This document shows, piece by piece, positions 23,578 through 31,430 of a stretch of 64,000 bases of DNA; within the stretch, counting starts at the first letter, position 1, and every line of letters begins with the position of its first letter. Source of the stretch: SZAS-103 sp964449135 (lineage in GTDB: Bacteria; Pseudomonadota; Gammaproteobacteria; Xanthomonadales; Xanthomonadaceae); contig CAYUXZ010000010.1 of assembly GCA_964449135.1 (NCBI GenBank), positions 1 through 64,000 on the forward strand, in the 5' to 3' direction. The position numbers and the translations under genes are program-made. The notes under the pieces were generated by a model, which had not been told where the DNA came from, did not search any database, and worked only from the letters and a program-made list of their open reading frames with translations.

Positions 23578-26500
23578 ATGCGCAAGATCGTCTGCTGCTG
23601 CCTGCTCTGGGTACTGCTGGCCGCCGCGCGCGCGGGGCTGCCGGAAACGCCGATCGTGCGCAGCTTCACGGTCGCCGACGGACTGCCTTCCAGCAGCGTG
23701 AACGCACTCGCGCTCGATGCCCACGGCTACCTGTGGCTCGCGACCGACGACGGGCTCGCGCGCTACGACGGCGTGACGTTCAAGGTCTGGCGCCACGATC
23801 CGAGCGACGCCGGCTCGCTGCCGGGTAACCTGATCCAGGCGATCCATGTGGACACGCGTGACCGCGTCTGGGTCGCGATGGAAGGCCACGGCGTGGCGAT
23901 GCTGGAAGCCGACGGCAAGCGTTTCCGCGCGTACGACCATGCGCATGTGTCCGCGATGGGTGAGGACGATGTGTTCGCGCTCGCTTCCACGCATGATGGC
24001 GCGCTCTGGTTCGGCAGCTTCGGCAGCGGCCTGTACCGCGTGGGCGCGCGCGGCGCGATCGCGAATTTCATGCCACGCAAGGACGACGCACGCAGCCTGC
24101 CCGACGCGAACGTGATCTCGCTCGCGACCGCCGCGAACGGCGACCTCTGGATCGCGACCACCGCCGGCGCGGCACGCTGGACCGGACACGATTTCGAACG
24201 CGTGGATGCGCCCGGCGTCGCAGGCGCGGTGGTGTTCGCGATCGTTCCCGAAGCGGACGGTCGCGTGTGGTTCGGCACGAAATCCGGCCTATTCCTTCGC
24301 GAGGCGAACGGCACGGTGCGCGCGATGCATTGGGATCCGAACGCCGACGACCCGCGCGTCACCGGCTTGCTGCACGATCGCAATGGCGGCTGGTGGCTGA
24401 GCGTGCCCGGACTGCTGCGCCGACGGGACGCGTCGCTGGCCGATGACGCGGCGACGTTGCCGTCGAAAGCGATCGCGCTGCCTGGAACGCAACGCGTGCT
24501 CGCGATGCTGCAGGATCGCGAAGGCAGCCTCTGGTTCGGCACCAAGAACGGCGGGCTCGTGCAAATCGTGCCGCATGCGCTGGCCTTCGCGAGCTTCCGC
24601 CACGACGCGGCTGATACGGCCTCCTTGAGCGCGACACAGCCCGAAACCATCGCGCCCGCCGCCGACGGAAAGCTTTGGGTCGCCGGCGGACGCAGCGCGA
24701 TCGATCACGTGGATCCGACGACCGGTGCGATCGAGCACTGGGCGCCCAAGGAACTCGAGCACAAATATATTTGGGCGTTGAGCCAGCGCGGCGACGGCCC
24801 GCTCTGGGTCGGCTACAACACCGGCATCGCGCGCGCCGATCCGCTCACACACGCGATCACCGTCTGGGAGCAGGGCGCGGCGAGCGACGAGCCGTTGTTG
24901 GGCCCGAACGATCTGATCGCGCAGACGCCCGATGGTCGCGTGTGGATCTCCAGCCTCGGCGAAGGCATCCAGGTGCGCGATGGCGACGGCCATGTGCTGC
25001 TCACGATCAAGCCCGACGACGGCCACGGACTGACCGCCGCCGACACCGAACAACTCGGCGTCGATCCGCAAGGCGCGCTGTGGCTCGCGGGCGCGCAGGG
25101 ACTGCTCGCATGGAACGAGGCCGCGCAGCGTTTCGCGCCGGTGGCAGGCGCGCCGAGCGATCGCGTCTATGGCTTCGCATTCGCCGATCCGCGCACGCTG
25201 TGGCTGCATCGCCTGGGCGCGCTCGAGCGCTACGACTGGGACGGCCATGTGCTGACGTTGCGCACGCGCGTCAGCGCGCAGCAGGGCCTGCCCGCGGTCG
25301 AAGCCGGCGGCGTGATCGCCGACGCTCGCGGCGACGTCTGGCTGACCACGGTGCGCGGGCTGCTGCGTTTCGATCCGCGCAGCGGCCGCGTGCGCGCCTA
25401 CGGGTTGCGCGACGGCCTCGCGAACCAGGAATTCGGTCGGCATCCGCCGTTGCTCACCACGAACGGCATCGCGGCGGCGGGAACCGTTGACGGACTCGTG
25501 CTGTTCGAGCCGACGAAGATTCCGCTCGACAACACGCCGCCGCCGTTGCGCATGGACGCGATCGAAGCGCATCGCGGCGATGCGACCGTCACGTTCGATC
25601 CGACTGCGCCTGTCGAGTTCGGTCCGGACGACAGAGACCTGCGCGTGGTCGCGCGCTTGTTGTCGTTCGCCGATCCGAAGGCGCATCGTTACCGTTTCCG
25701 CCTGCGCGGATTCGATGCGAATTGGATAGACGGTGGCGCGGGCGGCGAGCGCGTGTTCTCCAAGCTCGACGCGGGTCACTATGACCTCGACGTCGAGGCG
25801 ACAAACGCCGACGGCGTGTGGTCGGCGCAGCAGCACCTCGCATTCACGGTACGGCCGCCGTGGTGGAAGACGAATGTCGCGTACGCGGGATACGCCGCGC
25901 TGACGGTCTTCGCGCTGTGGCTGCTCGCATGGTTGTACCGGAAGCGCCTGCATCAACGCCACGAATTCGCGCTCGCGCAGCAGCAGCGCGAATTCGCCGA
26001 GCAGACCTCGGAAGCGAAGACGCGTTTCCTCGCGACGATGGGCCATGAAGTGCGCACGCCGATGACCGGCGTGCTCGGCATGACCGAACTGCTGCTCGGC
26101 GGCGCGCTTGATCCGCGCCAGCGCCACCAGGCCGAGTCGATCCAGCGTGCGGGCCGGCACCTGCTGCGCATCGTCAACGACGCGCTCGACCTCGCGCGCA
26201 TCGAGGCCGGCAAGCTCGCGCTCGACGACGCGCCGTTCGATCCGCGCGCGCTGCTGCACGAGGTTGATGCGCTGCTGCGCCCGATCGCGCAGGCGAAGTC
26301 GCTGGAGTTCGCGGTCGAAATCGCCGACGGCACGCCCGCCGGGCTGCGCGGCGACGCGGCGCGCGTGCGTCAGGTTCTGCTGAACTTCGGCGCGAATGCG
26401 ATCAAGTTCACCGAGCGCGGTCGCGTGCGCATCGCACTCGCGCGCAACCCACGCGACGACATCGGCGGCTTGCACATCGCGGTCGAGGACACCGGCCCGG

Positions 26501-27108
26501 GCCTCAACGCCGAGCAGCGCGCGCGCCTGTTCCAGCGCTTCGAGCAGGCCGATGGAGCGCGCACCGCCGCGCGCTACGGCGGCAGCGGGCTGGGGCTCGC
26601 GATCTGTCAGGAACTCGTCGCGGCGATGCATGGGCAGATCGCGGTGGATAGCACGCCCGGCGTCGGCACGCGCTTCGACGCGATCCTGCCGCTGCCCGAA
26701 ACCACGTCGCCGTCCACTGCGACCGTCGCGCCTTCGCGCACGCGGACGCGCGGGCTGCGCCTGCTGCTGGTCGAGGACGATCCGGTCGTCGCCGAAGTGC
26801 TGCTCGGACTCTTGCAGGCGCAGGGGCATTCCGTGCTGCACGCGGCGAACGGACTGGTCGCACTCACGGAACTGGAAACCGCGAGCTACGACGCCGCGCT
26901 GCTCGACCTCGACCTGCCCGGCGTCAACGGCCTCGACCTCGCGCGCCTGATCCGCGCGCGAGGCATCGTGCTGCCGTTGCTCGCGATCACGGCACGCGCC
27001 GATGCGAACGCCGAACCCGATGCCCGTGCGGCCGGCATTAACGGATTCCTGCGCAAGCCGCTGACCGGCGAGATGCTCGCCGATGCACTGGAAGGACTCT
27101 CAAAGTAA
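23578..27108 (+). CDS. Propeller-type hybrid sensor histidine kinase
   Basis: A 1176-residue one-protein two-component system. A signal peptide (MRKIVCCCLLWVLLAAARA) leads to two seven-bladed regulator propellers (recurring WLATDDGLARYDG and LWFGTKNGG units), a Y_Y_Y domain (YRFRLRGFDANW), one membrane helix (about 765-785), a HisKA domain with phospho-acceptor His823 in MGHEVRTPMTG, an HATPase domain (NFGANAIKFTERG, VEDTGPG, GGSGLGLAICQEL), and a receiver domain with phosphorylatable Asp1110 in LLDLDLPG and the conserved RKPL lysine. No HPt domain follows, so a separate phosphotransfer protein is needed. I chose the ATG at 23578 because it starts the signal peptide after a G-rich RBS. It resembles hybrid sensors that read oligosaccharides; the ligand here is unknown. 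Confidence 0.93.
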   Translation: MRKIVCCCLLWVLLAAARAGLPETPIVRSFTVADGLPSSSVNALALDAHGYLWLATDDGLARYDGVTFKVWRHDPSDAGSLPGNLIQAIHVDTRDRVWVAMEGHGVAMLEADGKRFRAYDHAHVSAMGEDDVFALASTHDGALWFGSFGSGLYRVGARGAIANFMPRKDDARSLPDANVISLATAANGDLWIATTAGAARWTGHDFERVDAPGVAGAVVFAIVPEADGRVWFGTKSGLFLREANGTVRAMHWDPNADDPRVTGLLHDRNGGWWLSVPGLLRRRDASLADDAATLPSKAIALPGTQRVLAMLQDREGSLWFGTKNGGLVQIVPHALAFASFRHDAADTASLSATQPETIAPAADGKLWVAGGRSAIDHVDPTTGAIEHWAPKELEHKYIWALSQRGDGPLWVGYNTGIARADPLTHAITVWEQGAASDEPLLGPNDLIAQTPDGRVWISSLGEGIQVRDGDGHVLLTIKPDDGHGLTAADTEQLGVDPQGALWLAGAQGLLAWNEAAQRFAPVAGAPSDRVYGFAFADPRTLWLHRLGALERYDWDGHVLTLRTRVSAQQGLPAVEAGGVIADARGDVWLTTVRGLLRFDPRSGRVRAYGLRDGLANQEFGRHPPLLTTNGIAAAGTVDGLVLFEPTKIPLDNTPPPLRMDAIEAHRGDATVTFDPTAPVEFGPDDRDLRVVARLLSFADPKAHRYRFRLRGFDANWIDGGAGGERVFSKLDAGHYDLDVEATNADGVWSAQQHLAFTVRPPWWKTNVAYAGYAALTVFALWLLAWLYRKRLHQRHEFALAQQQREFAEQTSEAKTRFLATMGHEVRTPMTGVLGMTELLLGGALDPRQRHQAESIQRAGRHLLRIVNDALDLARIEAGKLALDDAPFDPRALLHEVDALLRPIAQAKSLEFAVEIADGTPAGLRGDAARVRQVLLNFGANAIKFTERGRVRIALARNPRDDIGGLHIAVEDTGPGLNAEQRARLFQRFEQADGARTAARYGGSGLGLAICQELVAAMHGQIAVDSTPGVGTRFDAILPLPETTSPSTATVAPSRTRTRGLRLLLVEDDPVVAEVLLGLLQAQGHSVLHAANGLVALTELETASYDAALLDLDLPGVNGLDLARLIRARGIVLPLLAITARADANAEPDARAAGINGFLRKPLTGEMLADALEGLSK

Positions 27109-27217
27109 TGTCGCTGCCGTCAAGTCAGTGTTGCTTGAGAGCAAGGCCTTCCTTGCCATACGTGGGTCGCTCGACAGCGGGAAAATGTTCGTAGTACGTG
27201 CGAACTGCAGCAATATT

Positions 27218-27517
27218 TTAATAGACTTTCGATGATTGCTCCGATGGCGGGATGTCTTGCTCGTAAGAACCCAGTGATATCAACTCGCCTTCGAGAAGAC
27301 CGCTGAGCAGCTTGATAGCTTTTTCTTCGTCTCCAGAGCGCAGTTTGGTCAGGAGGACGGCATCGGAGCGTGCAGTTTGAGCGCGATCTTCATAAAAGCT
27401 CACGAGAATTTCCGTATTGGCCTGGTGTCTAGCGAAGAGATATCCCGCCGCGACGCCTATGAGCAATGTAAGTATTGGAGTGGCTGCGATCAGCGCCTTT
27501 GATTTCAGTATTGGCAT
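27218..27517 (-). CDS. Small single-span membrane protein, unknown
   Basis: A 99-residue protein: MPILKSKALIAATPILTLLIGVAAGYLFA makes one N-terminal membrane anchor, and the rest is a charged, probably helical extramembrane part (LRSGDEEKAIKLLSGLLEGEL). I do not recognise the family. The stretch 27110-27560 is visibly richer in A and T than its surroundings and its codons are less GC-ending, which could mean recent acquisition. The start is the ATG at 27517; a weak GAGG lies upstream. It sits between the sensor kinase and a DHFR-like gene with no obvious partner. Confidence 0.6.
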   Translation of the reverse strand: MPILKSKALIAATPILTLLIGVAAGYLFARHQANTEILVSFYEDRAQTARSDAVLLTKLRSGDEEKAIKLLSGLLEGELISLGSYEQDIPPSEQSSKVY

Positions 27518-27561
27518 GAGTCGACCCTTGCCGCGAGGAGTTATAGAAATTCGCTGATTGT

Positions 27562-28215
27562 TCAGACCGGTCGCTTGCGGATGAAGACGTGCATCGCGCG
27601 CTCGCCGTGTACGGTCTCCGCGCATTCGTAGCCCAGCGCGCGCAGGTCGATGCCGTCGAACAGGCGCTCGCCGGCGCCGAGCAGCACGGGCCGCACGGCG
27701 AGATGCATCTCGTCGATCAGCCGCTCGCGCAGGTATTGCCGCACGGTCGCGACGCCGCCGCCGACGCGCACGTCGCGTCCGCCTGCTGCGGCGAAGGCCT
27801 GCTCCAACGCGGAGTGGATGCCGTCGGTGACGAAGCGGAACTCGGTGCCGCCGGCCATCTGCAGCGGCGGCCGCGGGTGGTGCGTGAGCACGAACACGGG
27901 CGTGTGGTACGGCGGCTCGTCGCCCCACCAGCCTTTCCAGTTCTCGTCGGGCCAGGGCCCGCGGACCGGGCCGAACATGTTGCGGCCGAGGATCCACGCG
28001 CCGATTCCTTCGAAGCCTTGCTCGGCGATGCGGTTGTCAGTGCCGGTCTCGCCGCCGCTGCCGTTGCCGTGCATCGCGGTGAACACGCGCGTCGGGAAGA
28101 ACCAGCCCATCATCTCGGGGCCGTTGACGCCGAGCGGATGCTCCAGGCTCTGGTTCGGGCCGGCGCTGAAACCGTCGAGGGTGATCGCGAAACTCCGGAC
28201 GCACAGTTTCGGCAT
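27562..28215 (-). CDS. RibD C-terminal / dihydrofolate-reductase-like protein
   Basis: A 217-residue protein of the RibD_C family, a DHFR fold that binds NADPH. Visible features are the N-terminal strand MPKLCVRSFAITLDGFSAGP, WILGRNMFGPVRG, PVFVLTHHPR, and a glycine-rich cofactor loop GGRDVRVGGGVATVRQYL followed by IDEMHLAVRPVLLGAGERLF. These are typical of the stand-alone DHFR-family proteins common in bacteria, whose substrates are mostly unknown; it is not a true folate enzyme or RibD itself, because the deaminase half is missing. It is an isolated gene. Confidence 0.88.
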   Translation of the reverse strand: MPKLCVRSFAITLDGFSAGPNQSLEHPLGVNGPEMMGWFFPTRVFTAMHGNGSGGETGTDNRIAEQGFEGIGAWILGRNMFGPVRGPWPDENWKGWWGDEPPYHTPVFVLTHHPRPPLQMAGGTEFRFVTDGIHSALEQAFAAAGGRDVRVGGGVATVRQYLRERLIDEMHLAVRPVLLGAGERLFDGIDLRALGYECAETVHGERAMHVFIRKRPV

Positions 28216-28293
28216 GGCTTTCGATCCAATTGCGAACGGATCGGCGCAGCGTAATCCGTTGCGATCAAAAGTTCATCTTAGGAGTCGCACCAT

Positions 28294-28326
28294 CCGTTCG
28301 TGGTTCGACAGGTTCACCACGAACGG
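28294..28326. repeat. REP-like palindrome
   Basis: Perfect 10-base arms CCGTTCGTGG (28294-28303) and CCACGAACGG (28317-28326) enclose a 13-base loop. The sequence resembles a REP-type element (TTCGTGG ... GTCGAAC class) that is widespread between genes in several proteobacterial groups. It lies in the 129-base spacer between the GMC oxidoreductase stop and the DHFR-like start. It might also stop transcription, but no T-run follows. Confidence 0.7.
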
Positions 28327-28344
28327 CTCATACAAACGCGGCGT

Positions 28345-29949
28345 TCAGGCGCGGCCGCGAATCAGGTCGGCGGCGCGCTCGGCGATCATGATCGTCGGCG
28401 CATTCGTGTTGCCGCCGATCAGCCTGGGCATCACCGAGGCGTCGATCACGCGCAGACCTTCGACGCCGCGCACGCGCAACTGCGGATCGACGACCGCGTC
28501 GGCGTCGTCGGTGCGACCCATGCGGCAGCTGCCGACCGGGTGGTAGACGGTCTCAGCCTTGGCGCGGATGAACGCGAGAAGCTCGTCGTCGCTCGCGTCG
28601 TTCTTCGCCGGGAAGATCGGTGTGCCGCGGTAGGCGTCGAACGCCTTCTGCGCGAACAGTTCGCGCGAGAGCTTCGCGCATTCGAGCATCATCTTCGCGT
28701 CGAAGCCTTCGACGTCGCCGAGGTAGTTCGCTTCGATGCGCGCCTTGTCGGCGGCGTTCGCGGAATTCAGCAGGATGCGGCCGCGGCTGCGCGGGCGCAG
28801 GAAGCAGGCGTGCACGGTGTAGCCGTCGCCCGGGATGCGGCGGCGGCCGTGGTCGTCGAGCATCGCCGGGATGAAATGGAACTGCACGTCGGCGCGCGCG
28901 TCGGGCGCGAGCCGCGAGCGCACGAAGCCGCCGGCCTCGGCGATATTGCTGGTGCCCGGCCCGGTGTGTCCGCGCAGGAAATAGTCGAACGCGACCTTGG
29001 CGTCGCTGAGGCGGTCGTAGGTGACGCGCTTCGTCGCGTGCTGCAGGGTCGAGACGTCGAGGTGGTCCTGCAGGTTCGCGCCGACGCCCGGAAGATCCGC
29101 GCGCACGTCGATGCCGCGTTCGCGCAAGTGACCCGCCGCGCCGATACCGGAGAGCATCAGCACCTGCGGCGAATTGATCGCACCGCCGCAGAGCAGCACT
29201 TCGCGCGCGGCTTTCGCGGCGACGGGCCGGCCGCGCTGCAGGTAGGTCACGCCGGTTGTGCGCGTGCCATTGAAATCGATGCGCTGGGTCAGTGCGTGGG
29301 TGTGCAGCGTGAGGTTGGGACGCGGCTTCGCGGGATTCAGATACGCCACCGCAGTCGAGCAACGCGCGCCATCGGCCTGCGTGACTTGGTAGAGGCCGAA
29401 GCCTTCCTGCGCCGCGCCGTTGAAGTCGGCGTTGCGTGCGTAGCCAGCCTGCGCGGCGGCATCGACGAAGACGCGCGAGAGTTCGTTGACGTAGCGGTGA
29501 TCGGAAACCTTCAGCGGGCCGTCGCCGCCGTGCAGCGCGTCGCCGCCGCGCTCATTGCCTTCGGCGCGCTTGAAATACGGCAGCACGTTGTCCCAGTGCC
29601 AGCCTTCCGCGCCCAGGCGCGACCATTCGTCGTAGTCGGCCGGATTGCCGCGGATGTAGCACATCGCGTTGATCGAGCTCGATCCGCCGAGCACCTTTCC
29701 GCGCGGCCACCACATGCGGCGATTGTCGAGCCGGGCCTGCGGCTCGGTGTAGTAGTCCCAGTTCACGCCTTTCTTGCCGACCAGCTTGGCCAGGCCCGCG
29801 GGCATGTGGATGAACGGATGCCAGTCGCGCCCGCCGGCTTCGAGCAGCAGCACGCGGACGTTCGGATCTTCGCTCAGACGGTTGGCGAGCACGCAGCCGG
29901 CCGAGCCGGCGCCCACGATGATGTAGTCGTACACAGCGGAGTCGGACAC
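28345..29949 (-). CDS. GMC-family FAD oxidoreductase (choline dehydrogenase-like)
   Basis: A flavoprotein of about 534 residues. The N-terminal ADP-binding motif is IIVGAGSAGCVLANRLSE, followed by LLLEAGG, LGGSSSINAMCYIRGNPADYD, the GAINSPQVLMLSGIG signature 2, and near the C-terminus HPVGSCRMG with the active-site His region and GGNTNAPTIMIAERAAD. It oxidises an alcohol, passing electrons to the respiratory chain or to oxygen; choline is one possibility but no betaine aldehyde dehydrogenase gene is adjacent. The start is uncertain: GTG at 29949 is preferred, TTG at 29967 also fits. A REP-like palindrome follows the stop. Confidence 0.92.
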   Translation of the reverse strand: MSDSAVYDYIIVGAGSAGCVLANRLSEDPNVRVLLLEAGGRDWHPFIHMPAGLAKLVGKKGVNWDYYTEPQARLDNRRMWWPRGKVLGGSSSINAMCYIRGNPADYDEWSRLGAEGWHWDNVLPYFKRAEGNERGGDALHGGDGPLKVSDHRYVNELSRVFVDAAAQAGYARNADFNGAAQEGFGLYQVTQADGARCSTAVAYLNPAKPRPNLTLHTHALTQRIDFNGTRTTGVTYLQRGRPVAAKAAREVLLCGGAINSPQVLMLSGIGAAGHLRERGIDVRADLPGVGANLQDHLDVSTLQHATKRVTYDRLSDAKVAFDYFLRGHTGPGTSNIAEAGGFVRSRLAPDARADVQFHFIPAMLDDHGRRRIPGDGYTVHACFLRPRSRGRILLNSANAADKARIEANYLGDVEGFDAKMMLECAKLSRELFAQKAFDAYRGTPIFPAKNDASDDELLAFIRAKAETVYHPVGSCRMGRTDDADAVVDPQLRVRGVEGLRVIDASVMPRLIGGNTNAPTIMIAERAADLIRGRA

Positions 29950-30080
29950 GCGGTCATCCGGTTGCAACAGTCGCGCGAGGCTAGGACGGGCGGTTAGAGC
30001 AAGTATTCGAGAACCGTCGCGCGCGATGGCACAGCGTCGGCTAAGCTGGGCGCAGATGCGTTCCGACCCAGGCCATCGCC

Positions 30081-31409
30081 ATGCATGACCACGAAGCTCT
30101 ACCCGAGCCGGGCTCGCTGTGGGCGATGCTGACCGGCGCGCGCGCGCGCGAACGCCCGGCGCAGGCGCTGGCCTTCGTGCAGTTTTTCTGCGTGCTGTGC
30201 TCGTACTACCTGCTGCGACCGGTGCGCGACCAGTTCAGCGCGGCGGTGGGTTCGACCAACCTCTGGCAGTTCTGGGTCGGTACCTTCTTCGTCACTCTCG
30301 CGATGGTGCCGCTGTTCGGCGCGCTGGTGGCGCGGTACGCGCGCGAGAAATTCATCCCAGCCGCGTACCTGTTCTTCATCGCCTGCATGTTGGCGTTCCT
30401 GCCCGCGATCGGCGAGCAGGAACAGATCGGAGTGCGCACGCTGGGCACGATCTTCTACGTGTGGCTGAGCGTGTTCAACCTGTTCGTGGTGTCGGTGTTC
30501 TGGAGTTTCATGGCCGACCTGTTCGACGGCGAGCAGACGCGGCGGCTGTTCCCGCTGATCGCGGTAGGCGGCACGCTGGGCGCGATCGTCGGGCCGGTCA
30601 TGGCCGGAGTGCTGACTATCGCCCAGTTGCTGCTGACCGCGAGCGCGCTCTTCGCGGTCGCAATCGTCTGCACTTGGCGACTGTCCGCGTGGGCGCGGCG
30701 CAATCCGAATCCCCAGCGCTTGCGCGAACTCGAGCGCGGCGGAACGATCGGGGGTAGCGTCTGGGCCGGGCTCGTGCAGGTGTTCCGGTCGCCGTTCCTG
30801 CGCAGCATGACCGCGTTGATGTTGCTCGGCGACGGGGTCGGCACGGTCGCTTACGCGCTGACCGCCGACGCCGTCGGCGCGGCCGCGGCGACCGGCGAAG
30901 CGCGCAAGACGATGTACGCGCACATCGACCTGGCGACGAATGTACTTGCCTTGCTATTGCAGCTCAGCGTGACCCGCCTGCTGATGGCGCGCTTCGGCGT
31001 CGTCGCCGCGCTGATCGCGGACGCGGCGGTCAAGGTGGCGGTGCTGCTGGAGACGGTGATCTTCGGGCCGTCCATGGTGATCCCGATGCTGGTGGTCACG
31101 CGCGGCTCTGGCTACGGGATCGGCAAGCCCGCCTACGACAGCCTGTACGCGCGCGTGGATCGCGAGACGCGCTACAAGGCGAAGAACGTGATCGACACCG
31201 CGGGCTGGCGCTTCGGCGACGTGGTGATCTCGCTGTCGATGAATGCCCTGAGGTCCGTCGGCATGGGCGTGACCGGTTTCGCGGTGTTGTCGATGGGCTT
31301 GGCGGGAATGACCGGATGGTTCGGCTGGCGCGCGGCGCACGCGCCGGAACTCGCGCCCGAAATCATTCCCGACGACGAGCCGCCAGCGGCGGCCGTGCGC
31401 GAAGGCTGA
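30081..31409 (+). CDS. MFS transporter of the ATP/ADP-carrier-like group
   Basis: A 442-residue inner-membrane protein with about 12 hydrophobic segments. The stretch SYYLLRPVRDQF is characteristic of the bacterial group related to NTP/NTP exchange (AAA) transporters, and VFWSFMADLFDGEQTRRLFPLIAVGGTLGAIVGP is a conserved loop. Free-living proteobacteria carry such proteins without a known substrate, so nucleotide exchange should not be assumed. The gene is alone, opposite in strand to GMC oxidoreductase and convergent with fadE. A -10-like TAAGCT lies about 34 bases before the ATG. Confidence 0.82.
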   Translation: MHDHEALPEPGSLWAMLTGARARERPAQALAFVQFFCVLCSYYLLRPVRDQFSAAVGSTNLWQFWVGTFFVTLAMVPLFGALVARYAREKFIPAAYLFFIACMLAFLPAIGEQEQIGVRTLGTIFYVWLSVFNLFVVSVFWSFMADLFDGEQTRRLFPLIAVGGTLGAIVGPVMAGVLTIAQLLLTASALFAVAIVCTWRLSAWARRNPNPQRLRELERGGTIGGSVWAGLVQVFRSPFLRSMTALMLLGDGVGTVAYALTADAVGAAAATGEARKTMYAHIDLATNVLALLLQLSVTRLLMARFGVVAALIADAAVKVAVLLETVIFGPSMVIPMLVVTRGSGYGIGKPAYDSLYARVDRETRYKAKNVIDTAGWRFGDVVISLSMNALRSVGMGVTGFAVLSMGLAGMTGWFGWRAAHAPELAPEIIPDDEPPAAAVREG

Positions 31410-31430
31410 TCGCCGCCATCGTGCGAGCTT

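Noticed and set aside
24289..26841. 850-codon minus-strand frame opposite the hybrid kinase
   Set aside because: The plus strand encodes HisKA, HATPase and receiver motifs in order; the antisense frame has no recognisable domain and an Arg/Ala-rich composition. Similar shadows at 1764-2990, 7136-9457, 31923-33953 and 60616-62970 were rejected for the same reason.
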